Positions 6,630 to 14,899 of a DNA stretch of 17,760 bases are shown piece by piece. Source of the DNA: JADHLN01 sp965658435. Lineage in GTDB: Bacteria; Pseudomonadota; Alphaproteobacteria; Rickettsiales; JABIRX01. Where the stretch lies: NCBI GenBank assembly GCA_965658435.1, contig CBFHSE010000034.1, forward strand, positions 1 through 17,760. The letters run 5' to 3'. The notes under the pieces were generated by a model. That model was not told where the DNA came from. It was given only the letters and a program-made list of their open reading frames with translations, and searched no databases. Every line of letters begins with the position of its first letter. Position 1 is the first letter of the stretch. A program made the position numbers and the translations under genes.

Positions 6630-6805
6630 AATATTCCATAATTTTTAGGACTTAATTTTTAAATAGTAAACAGTTTATTTTTTATTTTTAGCAAATAATT
6701 TTGTTGACATATTATTTTCCTTTTCTCCCCTATATTTTATTTTCTTACTTGAAGAAATTTTAAATTTATATTAGTTAATATCAACCAATAACTAATTATC
6801 TATAT

Positions 6806-7537
6806 ATGTTAGGAAGCAAAATTTACGAAGGAAAAGCTAAGATTTTATATAAAAACCCTGATAATGATTCTGAAATTTATCAATATTTTAAGGATGACGC
6901 GACAGCATTTAATAATCAAAAAAAATCTGTTATTAATAGCAAAGGTATTTTAAATAATTTTATCTCAGAATATATAATGCTTAAGCTAAGCAATGAAAGT
7001 GTTGATAATCATTTTATTAGAAGAATTGATGAAAGAGTCCAGCTAGTAAAAAAACTTGATATTATCCCTCTAGAGGTAATTGTTAGGAATTACAGTGCTG
7101 GAAGCTTTGCGCAACGTTTAAATGTAACAACTGGTAAAGAACTTAAAAAACCTGTTATTGAGTTTTGCCTAAAGGATGATGCTCTTGGAGACCCTCTAAT
7201 TAACGAGGATCATATTCAAGCGCTTAATATAGCCTCAATCAAAGAGATTACTCATATTAAGGATCTTACCTTGGAGATTAATAATTTTTTAATAAAGATG
7301 TTTAAAAACATTAATATTAAGTTAATTGATTTCAAAATTGAGTTTGGCAGATCTATCGATAATAAAATTATTCTTGCTGATGAAATTAGCCCTGATTCTT
7401 GTAGATTATGGGATATAGATACTGGGGAAAAAATGGATAAAGATCGTTTTCGCTTAGATCTTGGTGACTTAGCTAAATACTACAGGATAATAGCAGAAAG
7501 ACTAAATATTAATATAAATGAGGCTGAAAATGATTAA
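6806..7537 (+). CDS. purC: SAICAR synthetase PurC
   Basis: PurC catalyses the ATP-dependent joining of aspartate to CAIR in de novo purine synthesis. This 243-residue protein has normal length. Visible motifs are KIYEGKAKILY (N-terminal nucleotide-binding strands), FKDDATAFN, the family signature IPLEVIVRNYSAGSFAQRL (about residues 86-104), and the C-terminal DEISPDSCRLWD signature. It is close to canonical, unlike the divergent PurC retained in Rickettsia, which suggests a working purine pathway. ATG 6806 has no obvious Shine-Dalgarno. The 5' gap of about 176 bases is AT-rich and is shared with the leftward rhodanese gene. Its stop overlaps the start of the next small secreted protein. Confidence 0.95.
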   Translation: MLGSKIYEGKAKILYKNPDNDSEIYQYFKDDATAFNNQKKSVINSKGILNNFISEYIMLKLSNESVDNHFIRRIDERVQLVKKLDIIPLEVIVRNYSAGSFAQRLNVTTGKELKKPVIEFCLKDDALGDPLINEDHIQALNIASIKEITHIKDLTLEINNFLIKMFKNINIKLIDFKIEFGRSIDNKIILADEISPDSCRLWDIDTGEKMDKDRFRLDLGDLAKYYRIIAERLNININEAEND

Positions 7538-7862
7538 GATTTTTATTTACTTAGTAATTATTTTTTTTACATCATCATCTTTTGCAGATGATTATAAATT
7601 TATGACAAATTTTAAATTAAAGAAAAACAGCTCTAAATTTCACCTATCTATAGAGCATGACAATAATGATTATCAGTTTAATAAGATAAATAATATGAAA
7701 GATCTTAACCATCTTAATTATTCTGGCTATAGAAATGTTGAGGGCTTTAAGAATAACAAAAGAAAAGATGACATTACATTTGCCTCACTTGTAACTGGAG
7801 GCGGGTTTTTAATTATATTAACTGGTGCAGCAACAATAATTGCAGTTGCTAACGCATTATGA
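7530..7862 (+). CDS. Hypothetical exported small membrane protein
   Basis: I do not recognise this 110-residue protein. Residues 1-19 are a clear signal peptide (MIKIFIYLVIIFFTSSSFA, cleavage before DD). The middle is a polar Asn/Lys-rich region, and about residues 87-110 form a hydrophobic Gly/Ala-rich segment (SLVTGGGFLIILTGAATIIA) that could anchor it in a membrane. ATG 7530 is preferred over the upstream ATG at 7518 because GAGG lies six bases before it and the signal peptide then starts at Met. It overlaps the end of purC by eight bases and the convergent rnhB gene by six. There are no cysteines or recognisable catalytic motifs, and the function is unknown. Confidence 0.6.
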   Translation: MIKIFIYLVIIFFTSSSFADDYKFMTNFKLKKNSSKFHLSIEHDNNDYQFNKINNMKDLNHLNYSGYRNVEGFKNNKRKDDITFASLVTGGGFLIILTGAATIIAVANAL

Positions 7863-8465
7863 TCTTTTAGCTTTATTTTTTATTGGGCTAAAGGAAAATC
7901 TATGATATTTTGTAACCCCAAATTTATCTATAGCCTCTAAATGTTCTTTAGTTCCATAACCTTTATTCTTACTCCATTTATATTCTGGGCATATTGCATC
8001 TAACTCTAACATTATATTATCTCTTACTTGTTTAGCTATAATAGAAGCCGCTGCTATTGATAGAGATAAACTATCCCCCTTAATAACAGCTATAGCATTT
8101 TCAGATTTTATCATCTTAAATTTGCCATCTATTAAAATATGATCTGCTTTCAGACTTAATCTATCAGATGCTTGTTGCATGGCAATTTTAGTAGCATTGA
8201 AGATGTTGACTTTATCTATGACATCATTATTTACTATTGTTTGAGAAAAAATTATTTGATCATTTTTAATAATTTTTTCATATAACTCAGATCTCTTTTT
8301 TTTACTTAATTTTTTTGAATCATTTATTTCACATATAAAATCTTGATCTTGCTTTAAAAATATAACTGCGGCTGCAACTACAGGGCCGCATAAGGGTCCC
8401 CTTCCTGCCTCATCTATTCCCGCTACTAAACCCTTCAAACTATTTTCTATTTTAAAATCAGCCAT
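7857..8465 (-). CDS. rnhB: Ribonuclease HII
   Basis: RNase HII cleaves RNA in RNA-DNA hybrids and starts removal of misincorporated ribonucleotides. The 202-residue protein is of usual length and shows VAGIDEAGRGPLCGPVVAA (D18, E19 of the catalytic acidic set), NDSKKLSKKKR, HILIDGKF and KGDSLSLSIAAASIIAKQVRD. It also carries the conserved C-terminal substrate-binding region (GYGTKEHLEAIDKFG, then HRFSF). All motifs look intact. It stands alone on the minus strand, its 3' end overlapping the small exported protein, with the tRNA-Arg promoter region behind its start. Confidence 0.96.
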   Translation of the reverse strand: MADFKIENSLKGLVAGIDEAGRGPLCGPVVAAAVIFLKQDQDFICEINDSKKLSKKKRSELYEKIIKNDQIIFSQTIVNNDVIDKVNIFNATKIAMQQASDRLSLKADHILIDGKFKMIKSENAIAVIKGDSLSLSIAAASIIAKQVRDNIMLELDAICPEYKWSKNKGYGTKEHLEAIDKFGVTKYHRFSFSPIKNKAKRS

Positions 8466-8509
8466 TTTTCGTTAATAATGTAATTTTATAAATATTATAA
8501 TTGCCAATC

Positions 8510-8538
8510 TTGCAATAATTGCAAAAATATTTTATCAT
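8510..8538 (+). promoter_or_regulatory. Putative promoter of tRNA-Arg
   Basis: TTGCAA (8510-8515) and TATCAT (8533-8538) are separated by 17 bases, the ideal sigma-70 spacing. They match the consensus at 4/6 and 5/6 positions. Transcription would start around 8545, just before the tRNA 5' end at 8548. The -35 half overlaps a perfect inverted repeat, TTGCAAT-A-ATTGCAA (8510-8524). Confidence 0.4.
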
Positions 8539-8547
8539 TTTACAAAT

Positions 8548-8624
<77 letters not shown>

Positions 8625-8684
8625 AAAAATATTAATAATTTATAACTATTTAGTTTGAACCCTAAATTTTAAAAAACCAGGATT

Positions 8685-8700
8685 AACCATAATTATGGTT
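8685..8700. repeat. Perfect 16-base palindrome upstream of leuB
   Basis: AACCATAATTATGGTT reads identically on both strands. It lies between tRNA-Arg and leuB, about 48 bases before the leuB ATG. It has no following T-run, so it does not look like an intrinsic terminator. A repressor operator is possible. Its AT-rich centre makes chance a real alternative. Confidence 0.45.
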
Positions 8701-8748
8701 GCGCCGAAAAATATAAATATTATTCTGTAAAAAAAAATTAAATTGAGG

Positions 8749-9852
8749 ATGAGCAAAAAAATCTTATTATTACCAGGAGATGGTATTGGACCTGAAGTTT
8801 GTAACGAAGTACAAAAAATTATTAATTGGTTTAATAGCAATCTTAATACAAATATTGAAATTGAAGAAGCTTTAATAGGTGGTATCTCCACTGATAATTA
8901 TGGCAAACCATTAACTCAGGAAACAATTTCTTTGGCTCAAGAAGCTGATGCAATAATTTTAGGAGCTGTTGGCGGTCCTAAATGGGAAAATTTGGATATT
9001 TCAGTTAGACCAGAAACAGGACTTCTAGGAATTAGAAAGGAACTTGATTTATTTGCTAATTTAAGACCTGCTATAGTTTTTACAGAATTGCTAGAAAGCT
9101 CAACTTTAAAAAAAGAGGTTATTGAAAATCTTGATATTTTAATTGTAAGAGAATTAACAGGCGGCATTTATTTTGGTCAACCTAGGGGAGTTATAGAAAA
9201 AAACGGAGAAAAATATGGCTTTAATACTTTAGCTTATTCTGAAAGCGAGGTTAAAAGAGTTGCAAATATTGCTTTTGAAATAGCCGCAAAAAGAAAAAAT
9301 AAACTATGCTCTGTTGATAAAGCAAATGTGTTAGAAGCTACTGAAATGTGGCGAAACATTGTTTCCGAACTTCACTATGAAAATTACAGAGATACAGAAT
9401 TAACTCACATTTATGTTGATAATGCCTCCATGCAGCTAGTAAGAAATCCTAAACAATTTGATGTAATCCTAACCACAAATATGTTTGGTGATATTTTATC
9501 AGATACAGCAGCTATGCTTACTGGCTCACTTGGCATGCTACCTAGCGCATCTTTAGGAGAAGCTGACCCTAAAAACAATAAAAGAAAAGCTTTATATGAA
9601 CCTGTTCATGGCTCTGCTCCTGATATAGCTTTACAAAACAAGGCAAATCCTCTTGCTACAATTTTAAGCTTTGAAATGCTACTTCGCTATTCATTCTCTC
9701 TTGTTGATATTGCAGATATGCTGAATAATTCGGTAAAAAATGTTCTAGCTGAAGGCTATCGAACGATAGATATCTCATCTGATAACACAAAAAATATTTC
9801 CACCTCTGAAATGGGAGATATGGTTATAAAGAAACTAACTGAATCATTATGA
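8749..9852 (+). CDS. leuB: 3-isopropylmalate dehydrogenase LeuB
   Basis: LeuB is the NAD-dependent oxidative decarboxylase of leucine biosynthesis. The protein is about 367 residues, normal for the family. Motifs include [15 protein letters not shown], the substrate Arg region [28 protein letters not shown], the [10 protein letters not shown] segment, and the metal/NAD segment [25 protein letters not shown], followed by [12 protein letters not shown]. The start is awkward. ATG 8749 agrees with the family N-terminus, but GAGG (8745-8748) touches it directly. An in-frame TTG at 8743 would add two residues and does not explain the GAGG either. The gene shares an ATGA overlap with the next gene, so the two are co-translated. 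LeuC and LeuD are not in the window. Its presence suggests leucine prototrophy or a remnant of it. Confidence 0.96.
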   Translation: MSKKILLLPGDGIGPEVCNEVQKIINWFNSNLNTNIEIEEALIGGISTDNYGKPLTQETISLAQEADAIILGAVGGPKWENLDISVRPETGLLGIRKELDLFANLRPAIVFTELLESSTLKKEVIENLDILIVRELTGGIYFGQPRGVIEKNGEKYGFNTLAYSESEVKRVANIAFEIAAKRKNKLCSVDKANVLEATEMWRNIVSELHYENYRDTELTHIYVDNASMQLVRNPKQFDVILTTNMFGDILSDTAAMLTGSLGMLPSASLGEADPKNNKRKALYEPVHGSAPDIALQNKANPLATILSFEMLLRYSFSLVDIADMLNNSVKNVLAEGYRTIDISSDNTKNISTSEMGDMVIKKLTESL

Positions 9853-10658
9853 AAAAATTTTTAATATTTATTATTTTATTAGCCACATTTAATGCAAACG
9901 CTAACTTAGATTATGGTAATTTTAGAAAATCTACAAATAGTAATAGCGATGTTGGCTATAATATAATTAGCTGGAATAGTGAAGAAGGAATAAAGTTATT
10001 TGAAGAATCTTATTATAAAAAGGATTTTTATAATTTAGCTCATCATTTTGAGCCACAAATAAACCCTCTATATTGTGGTATAGCATCTATAACTATAATA
10101 TTAAATGCACTTAATCAAGGAAGATATGATATTGAATCTTTAAACATCTCTAAAAGACCAAAAAAATATGGAGGCGAATATATTGAATTTAAAAAATATT
10201 CTCAAAACTCTGTTTTGAATAAAAAAACCGATAAAATTAAATCAAGAAAAGTAATTAACTTTAAAAAGAAACATAAATTATATAAAAAATATGATCCTGG
10301 ATTAACTCTTTCAGATATCTCTGCAATTATGCAAAGCCACGATATAACTACTCAAACTTTTTATGCAAAACAAGATTTTAAATCTGGAATTTCAGAATTT
10401 AAGAAACAATTAATTAGAAATTTAAATGAAAAAAACCGTTATATTATCGCTAATTTTTATGGGCCAATATTTGGCGGTTTAACCGATGGCCATATCTCAC
10501 CAATTGTGGCATATAATAGAAAAAAAAATAAAATACTTATATTAGAAGTAGCTGCTCATAAGCAGCCTTGGAATTGGGTAGATCTTGACTTATTTTACCA
10601 GGCTATGCAGAAGGTAGATATTGATAAACCACGTGGATTTATCATTGCTACTAAATAG
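9849..10658 (+). CDS. Exported phytochelatin-synthase-like protein
   Basis: This 269-residue protein has a signal peptide (1-18, [18 protein letters not shown]) and a papain-like phytochelatin synthase domain. Phytochelatin synthases are gamma-Glu-Cys dipeptidyl transpeptidases. Bacterial short forms act mainly as glutathione hydrolases, and some are exported. Visible residues are the oxyanion Gln and nucleophile in [14 protein letters not shown] (Q70, C76), the catalytic His in [10 protein letters not shown] (H215), and the third triad segment [16 protein letters not shown], where the usual Asp is Glu233. The end, YQAMQKVD then RGFIIA, is typical. Residues about 102-147 are a lysine-rich stretch that looks expanded relative to the Nostoc-type enzyme. 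The start overlaps the leuB stop (ATGA). Its 3' end overlaps ribB by eight bases. The fold is confident; activity on glutathione is inferred. Confidence 0.85.
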   Translation: MKKFLIFIILLATFNANANLDYGNFRKSTNSNSDVGYNIISWNSEEGIKLFEESYYKKDFYNLAHHFEPQINPLYCGIASITIILNALNQGRYDIESLNISKRPKKYGGEYIEFKKYSQNSVLNKKTDKIKSRKVINFKKKHKLYKKYDPGLTLSDISAIMQSHDITTQTFYAKQDFKSGISEFKKQLIRNLNEKNRYIIANFYGPIFGGLTDGHISPIVAYNRKKNKILILEVAAHKQPWNWVDLDLFYQAMQKVDIDKPRGFIIATK

Positions 10659-11271
10659 ATTTTTCTTTAACGTAACTAACTAGATCTTTAATTGTAGCTA
10701 TTTTTAAATTATGTATTTTAGCAAATTCAATTAATTCAGGTAACCTTGCCATTTTTCCATCATCTCTCATTATCTCACAGATCACTCCAGATGGATTTAG
10801 CCCAGCTAATTTTGCAATTTCTACAGCAGCTTCTGTATGACCTGGCCTTTCAACTACCCCCCCCTTAACTGCTCTCAAAGGAAATATATGACCAGGGCTT
10901 GCAAGATCTTTTTTAGTTTTTGTAATTGCTGCTTTTATAGTTTCTGCTCTGTCATATGCAGAAATTCCAGTTGTAATATTTTCTTTAGCTTCAATGGATA
11001 TTGTAAATGCAGTTTTAAATTTTGCTTGATTATTAGCTACCATCTCTGGTAACTCTAATTCCTCTACTCTTTTATCACTTAGAGCAAGGCATATTAAACC
11101 TCTGCCATATTTGGCCATAAAATTTACTTTATCTGCATCTGCAAACTCAGCAGCTATAACTAAATCACCTTCATTTTCTCTATTTTCATCATCAATAATT
11201 ATAAATAAATTACCTGATTTAGCCTCAACTATAATTTCGTCTATTGTTGCTAATTTAACATTGGTCTTCAT
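10651..11271 (-). CDS. ribB: 3,4-dihydroxy-2-butanone 4-phosphate synthase RibB
   Basis: RibB converts ribulose 5-phosphate to the four-carbon unit of riboflavin. The 206-residue protein is a stand-alone DHBP synthase, with no fused GTP cyclohydrolase II domain (RibBA). It shows IIDDENRENEGDLVIAAEF (E32 and the metal-binding acidic loop), MAKYGRGLICLAL, ISAYDRAETIKAAI, GHIFPLRA, the HTEAAVEIAKLAGL histidine motif, and GVICEIMRDDG. The start overlaps ribE by four bases. It is the third gene of mnmE-ribE-ribB. No FMN riboswitch is seen, as expected inside an operon. Confidence 0.96.
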   Translation of the reverse strand: MKTNVKLATIDEIIVEAKSGNLFIIIDDENRENEGDLVIAAEFADADKVNFMAKYGRGLICLALSDKRVEELELPEMVANNQAKFKTAFTISIEAKENITTGISAYDRAETIKAAITKTKKDLASPGHIFPLRAVKGGVVERPGHTEAAVEIAKLAGLNPSGVICEIMRDDGKMARLPELIEFAKIHNLKIATIKDLVSYVKEKSI

Positions 11272-11846
11272 GATAATTTTTCTAGATATTTCGCCAATAT
11301 ATCAACTTCAAAATTAATTTCACTTCTTAATCTCAAATTTTTTAAATTAGTCTTTTTCCAAGTAATAGGTATTATATTAACTTCAATATTATTTTGAGTT
11401 ATTTTATTAACTGTTAATGATACTCCATTTAAACATATAGACCCTTTATCTATTACATATTTTAGATAATTTTTTGGAAGAGTTATCACAATTAAATAAG
11501 ATTCAGATATTTTATTAATTTTTTCAATTATGGCAATATTATCAATATGACCAGAAACCATGTGGCCATCAAACCTACCATTAGCAATCATCGCAAACTC
11601 TATATTAACTTCATAATCTATATGCCAGTTTTTTATTATTGTTCTAGATATAGTTTCTTTAGAAATATAAAATGAAATATTTTTATTCGATAATTTTGTA
11701 ACAGATAAGCAAACTCCATCACATGATATTGATTGACCAATATAAATTTCATTCTCTGTGTTAATTTCTAGAGTGACTTCTATATCATCTGCTATTTTAT
11801 TTATTTCTTTTACTTTACCAATATCAGTAATAATACCTGTAAACAT
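11268..11846 (-). CDS. ribE: Riboflavin synthase alpha subunit
   Basis: This enzyme dismutates two 6,7-dimethyl-8-ribityllumazine molecules to riboflavin. The 192-residue protein has the two tandem lumazine-binding barrels. The first runs MFTGIITDIGKVKEI, ISCDGVCLSV, then FDGHMVSGHID. The second runs KGSICLNGVSLTVNKI, NIIPITWKKTNL, then FEVDILAKYLEKL. It is slightly shorter than usual (200-215), with trimmed loops and a short C-terminus. It is named ribE in many genomes and ribC in E. coli. It overlaps mnmE by one base (TAATG) and ribB by four. Lumazine synthase (ribH) is not in the window. Confidence 0.95.
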   Translation of the reverse strand: MFTGIITDIGKVKEINKIADDIEVTLEINTENEIYIGQSISCDGVCLSVTKLSNKNISFYISKETISRTIIKNWHIDYEVNIEFAMIANGRFDGHMVSGHIDNIAIIEKINKISESYLIVITLPKNYLKYVIDKGSICLNGVSLTVNKITQNNIEVNIIPITWKKTNLKNLRLRSEINFEVDILAKYLEKLS

Positions 11847-13153
11847 TATTTACCTATACAAAAACTACTGAAAAGCTTATCTAAAATCTCCTCAATGTCA
11901 ATTAAACCAGTAATTCTTCCAATAATATTACTTGCTCTTCTTAAATGTTCAGCAATTATTACTAATTCAGCATCTAGATTAATTTTTTCTAGCTCATGCG
12001 CTAATTCTTCACATAATTTATGCTGTCTTTGATTTGTGATATAGTGATTTTCCTCTATATTATATATATCTTTAATTTTCTTTTCTAAGCAAGATAATAA
12101 TTTATCGACCCCAATTTGCTCTTTAAGAGAAATCTGTAAATCTGCCCAATTTGCATTTGCCTTTTTTAAGTCAATCTTATTAATAATTTTTATTAATTTA
12201 CCCTGCTCTAAATAAGCATAATTTTCATATTCTTCTAAATTATCTGCAGGAATCATTAAAATAATTAAATCTGATGTTGCTATTTTTTCTTTAGCTTTAT
12301 TTATGCCTATTTGTTCAATTTCATTATTTGTTTCTCTAAATCCTGCTGTATCAATTAAACTTACCTGAAACCCTGCAAGATCTACATTAACTTCTATCGC
12401 ATCTCTAGTTGTTCCTGCTATATTGGTAACAATAGCAACGTTTTTTTTTGCTAATGAGTTTATTAAAGATGATTTTCCTGCATTACTAGGCCCTATAATA
12501 GCAATTTTTATACCACTTTCTATTAATTTAGGGATATCTTTATCTTTATTTATCCTTTCATTTATTTCAGTAATAATATTAACCAGTTTTTTTCTAGCCT
12601 CCTCAAATGCAGCAGGATCTAAGTCATCTTCTGGAAAATCTATAAAAGCTTCAAAATAAGCTCTCATATTTACAAGATCATCTCGTATTTTATTAAAATA
12701 TTTGCTGTTTTCTCCATATAATTGCTTTAAAGCTATTTGAGATTCATTTCCGGTTTTTGCTTTTATTAAACTATCTATCGCCTCTGCTTGTAGTAAATCA
12801 ATTTTATTATTTAAAAATGCCCTTTTGGTAAATTCGCCTGGATTTGCAAAACGAAAATTAGGTATTTTTGCTAATTCATTAATAATTTTTTCATATATTA
12901 CTTGGCTACCATGATGAGATATTTCTATTACATCTTCTCCTGTATAACTATTTGGCCCTTTAAAAAAAGTTAAAAGCACCTGATCTATTGCTTGCCCAGA
13001 TTTTTTTAAATCTATTAAATATGATTTTCTTGGTGCAAGATTTTTTTTTATAGTGAAATAGCTAAAAAATTCATCAAGATTATTACCTGATATTCTTATA
13101 ATTATAGAACTAGATCTTATAGTTGCGGTTATAGGAGCAAATATGTTATGCAT
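11846..13153 (-). CDS. mnmE: tRNA modification GTPase MnmE
   Basis: MnmE, with MnmG, installs the (carboxymethyl)aminomethyl group at wobble U34 of certain tRNAs. The 435-residue protein is near the normal length. The N-terminal THF-binding domain shows IFAPITAT, GPNSYTGED, HGS and NPGEFTKRAFLNNKIDLLQAEAI (in parts). The GTPase domain sits within the central helical domain: G1 GPSNAGKSS (221-229), the G2 region AGTTRD, G3 DTAG (268-271) and G4 NKID (325-328). The C-terminus FCIGK keeps the essential Cys (C432). It leads the mnmE-ribE-ribB run, divergent from prs across a 66-base gap with no confident promoter. Confidence 0.97.
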   Translation of the reverse strand: MHNIFAPITATIRSSSIIIRISGNNLDEFFSYFTIKKNLAPRKSYLIDLKKSGQAIDQVLLTFFKGPNSYTGEDVIEISHHGSQVIYEKIINELAKIPNFRFANPGEFTKRAFLNNKIDLLQAEAIDSLIKAKTGNESQIALKQLYGENSKYFNKIRDDLVNMRAYFEAFIDFPEDDLDPAAFEEARKKLVNIITEINERINKDKDIPKLIESGIKIAIIGPSNAGKSSLINSLAKKNVAIVTNIAGTTRDAIEVNVDLAGFQVSLIDTAGFRETNNEIEQIGINKAKEKIATSDLIILMIPADNLEEYENYAYLEQGKLIKIINKIDLKKANANWADLQISLKEQIGVDKLLSCLEKKIKDIYNIEENHYITNQRQHKLCEELAHELEKINLDAELVIIAEHLRRASNIIGRITGLIDIEEILDKLFSSFCIGK

Positions 13154-13219
13154 TTTTACTTGATAAAACTTAGTTTTTTATTTAACAATTCATGATAAAT
13201 CATAAATACTCGTTATACA

Positions 13220-14161
13220 ATGGCTGACATGAAAATTCTTAGTGGCAACTCAAATAAAAAACTTGCTAGCGAAATTGCAAAAAAACTTAATTCATCATTA
13301 GTTAAAGCCACAATTAAAAGATTTTCTGATCAGGAGATATTTGTAGAGATTCATGAAAATGTTCGAGGAGAAGATGTATTTGTTATACAATCAACATCTT
13401 GCCCTACTAATGATAATATGATGGAACTTCTTATTTCTATAGACGCGTTAAGAAGAGCTTCAGCTAAAAGAATAACTGCCGTAATACCTTATTATGGCTA
13501 TGCAAGACAAGATAGAAAACCAGGGCCAAGAACACCAATTACGGCAAAATTAGTTGCTAATCTTTTAACAATAGCTGGAGCAGATAGGGTTTTAACGATA
13601 GATCTTCATGCTGGTCAAATTCAGGGTTTTTTTGATATTCCACTAGATAATTTATATGCTGCACCTATTTTCGTAAGAGATATAAAGAAGAGCTTTGATC
13701 TTAATAATACTGTGATTGTGTCACCCGATGTTGGTGGTGTTGCAAGAGCAAGAGCGGTTGCAAAAAAATTAAATCTTGATCTTGCTATAATTGATAAAAG
13801 AAGAGAAAAGGCAGGAGTTTCAGAAGTAATGAATATTATAGGAAATGTAGCTGATAAGGAGTGTATATTTATTGATGATCTTGTAGATACTGCTGGCACA
13901 TTATGTAATGCTGCAAAAGCTGTTAAAGATGCTGGAGCAAAATCTACTAACGCATATATTACTCACGGAGTTTTGTCTGGTGCTGCTATTGAAAAAATTA
14001 GTTCTTCTGTTTTAGATAAGCTTGTTATAACAGATACAATCGCTAATGATGATAAGGCAGAGTTTTTGCAGAACCTAAAAATTATCTCTACATCATCTTT
14101 ATTAGCTGAAGCAATAGATAGAATATCTCATGAAAAATCTGTATCAATATTATTTGATTAA
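13220..14161 (+). CDS. prs: Ribose-phosphate pyrophosphokinase (PRPP synthetase)
   Basis: Prs makes PRPP from ribose 5-phosphate and ATP for nucleotide, His and Trp synthesis. The 313-residue protein is a class I enzyme. It shows [10 protein letters not shown], the [11 protein letters not shown] segment, the flexible loop [13 protein letters not shown] (95-107), [17 protein letters not shown] (H130), DKRREKAG, and the PRPP loop [13 protein letters not shown] (217-228). ATG 13220 has no Shine-Dalgarno. ATG 13229 would give the more usual N-terminus starting at MKIL and cannot be excluded. It is first of prs-rplY-pth on the plus strand, an order common in Alphaproteobacteria. Confidence 0.96.
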   Translation: MADMKILSGNSNKKLASEIAKKLNSSLVKATIKRFSDQEIFVEIHENVRGEDVFVIQSTSCPTNDNMMELLISIDALRRASAKRITAVIPYYGYARQDRKPGPRTPITAKLVANLLTIAGADRVLTIDLHAGQIQGFFDIPLDNLYAAPIFVRDIKKSFDLNNTVIVSPDVGGVARARAVAKKLNLDLAIIDKRREKAGVSEVMNIIGNVADKECIFIDDLVDTAGTLCNAAKAVKDAGAKSTNAYITHGVLSGAAIEKISSSVLDKLVITDTIANDDKAEFLQNLKIISTSSLLAEAIDRISHEKSVSILFD

Positions 14162-14162
14162 A

Positions 14163-14184
14163 TTTATCTTGCAATTTAGATAAA
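14163..14184 (+). other. Weak hairpin after prs
   Basis: TTTATCT (14163-14169) and AGATAAA (14178-14184) form a seven-pair AT-rich stem with an eight-base loop, two bases beyond the prs stop. No T-run follows immediately, so it is not a standard intrinsic terminator. It could attenuate or stabilise the prs 3' end. Stability would be low. Confidence 0.25.
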
Positions 14185-14221
14185 AACACATATTTTTCGT
14201 GACTTACGTAATTATAAAATC

Positions 14222-14893
14222 ATGTCTAATATATTCAATTTAGTAGCAGAACAAAGAACTAAAACTGGAAAGTCAGAAGCAAAAAAACTAAGAAGCGCCG
14301 GTAAAATTCCTGCAGTTATTTATGGCCCTAATAAAGAGCCAAAATCTGTGTCTGTTGATTATAAAATAATTACAAAAAGATTTCATCAAGGAAGATTTTA
14401 CACTCAATTATGTGAAATTGAACTAGCTGGCAAAAAGATACAGGTTATACCTAAGGATCTCTATAGACACCCAATCACTGACAATGTAGAGCATGTTGAT
14501 TTTTATGAATTAGATGAAAAATCTAAAATCAAAATAAAATTACAAATTACTCTCAAAAATTCTGATATATGTACCGGAATAAAACAAGGCGGTATTCTTA
14601 GCCACAGTGTAAGAAAAATAGAAGTAGCTTGTCTACCTAAAGATATTATAAGCGAAATAGCTATTGATGTTAAAGATCTTGAATTAGGACATTCAATTCA
14701 TATTTCTGATATAGACTTACCAAAAGAAGTAGAAATCTTATCAAATATTGACCAAGCTTTAGTTGCTGTAGTTGGAAAAAAATCTTCCATAGCAGAAGAA
14801 GATGAGGAAAATAGCGAAACTGAAAATGGAGAGGAGGAGAAATCTGAAGATAAGAATGCTGAGAACAGTGAAGAAAATAAAGAGCAAGCTTAG
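14222..14893 (+). CDS. rplY: Ribosomal protein bL25, Ctc/TL5 type
   Basis: bL25 binds 5S rRNA in the large subunit. This 223-residue form has the N-terminal L25 domain (LVAEQRTKTGKSEAKKLRS, GKIPAVIYGPNKEP, then HVDFYEL) and the C-terminal beta domain of the Ctc/TL5 type (LSHSVRKIEVACLPKDI, then LELGHSIHISDI and ALVAVVG). It ends in a tail of about 35 residues made almost only of Glu, Asp, Ser, Asn and Lys. Acidic tails are common in alphaproteobacterial L25. The gene is followed after six bases by pth. The start ATG has no clear Shine-Dalgarno. Confidence 0.95.
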   Translation: MSNIFNLVAEQRTKTGKSEAKKLRSAGKIPAVIYGPNKEPKSVSVDYKIITKRFHQGRFYTQLCEIELAGKKIQVIPKDLYRHPITDNVEHVDFYELDEKSKIKIKLQITLKNSDICTGIKQGGILSHSVRKIEVACLPKDIISEIAIDVKDLELGHSIHISDIDLPKEVEILSNIDQALVAVVGKKSSIAEEDEENSETENGEEEKSEDKNAENSEENKEQA

Positions 14894-14899
14894 ATAAAG

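Noticed and set aside
6704..6736. TTGACA (6704-6709) and TATATT (6731-6736) as the purC promoter
   Set aside because: The spacer is 21 bases, well outside the usual 16-18, and no better -10 box lies at the right distance.
6630..6805. Possible chromosomal origin in the divergent gap near dnaA
   Set aside because: No cluster of TTATCCACA-like boxes is visible and the AT-richness equals the surroundings.
8646..8891. An 81-codon minus-strand frame across the leuB start
   Set aside because: It overlaps the conserved LeuB N-terminus and the palindrome, and its protein has no recognisable features.
13154..13219. ATGAT-AA-ATCAT inverted repeat between mnmE and prs as an operator
   Set aside because: Only five bases per arm, common by chance in this base composition.
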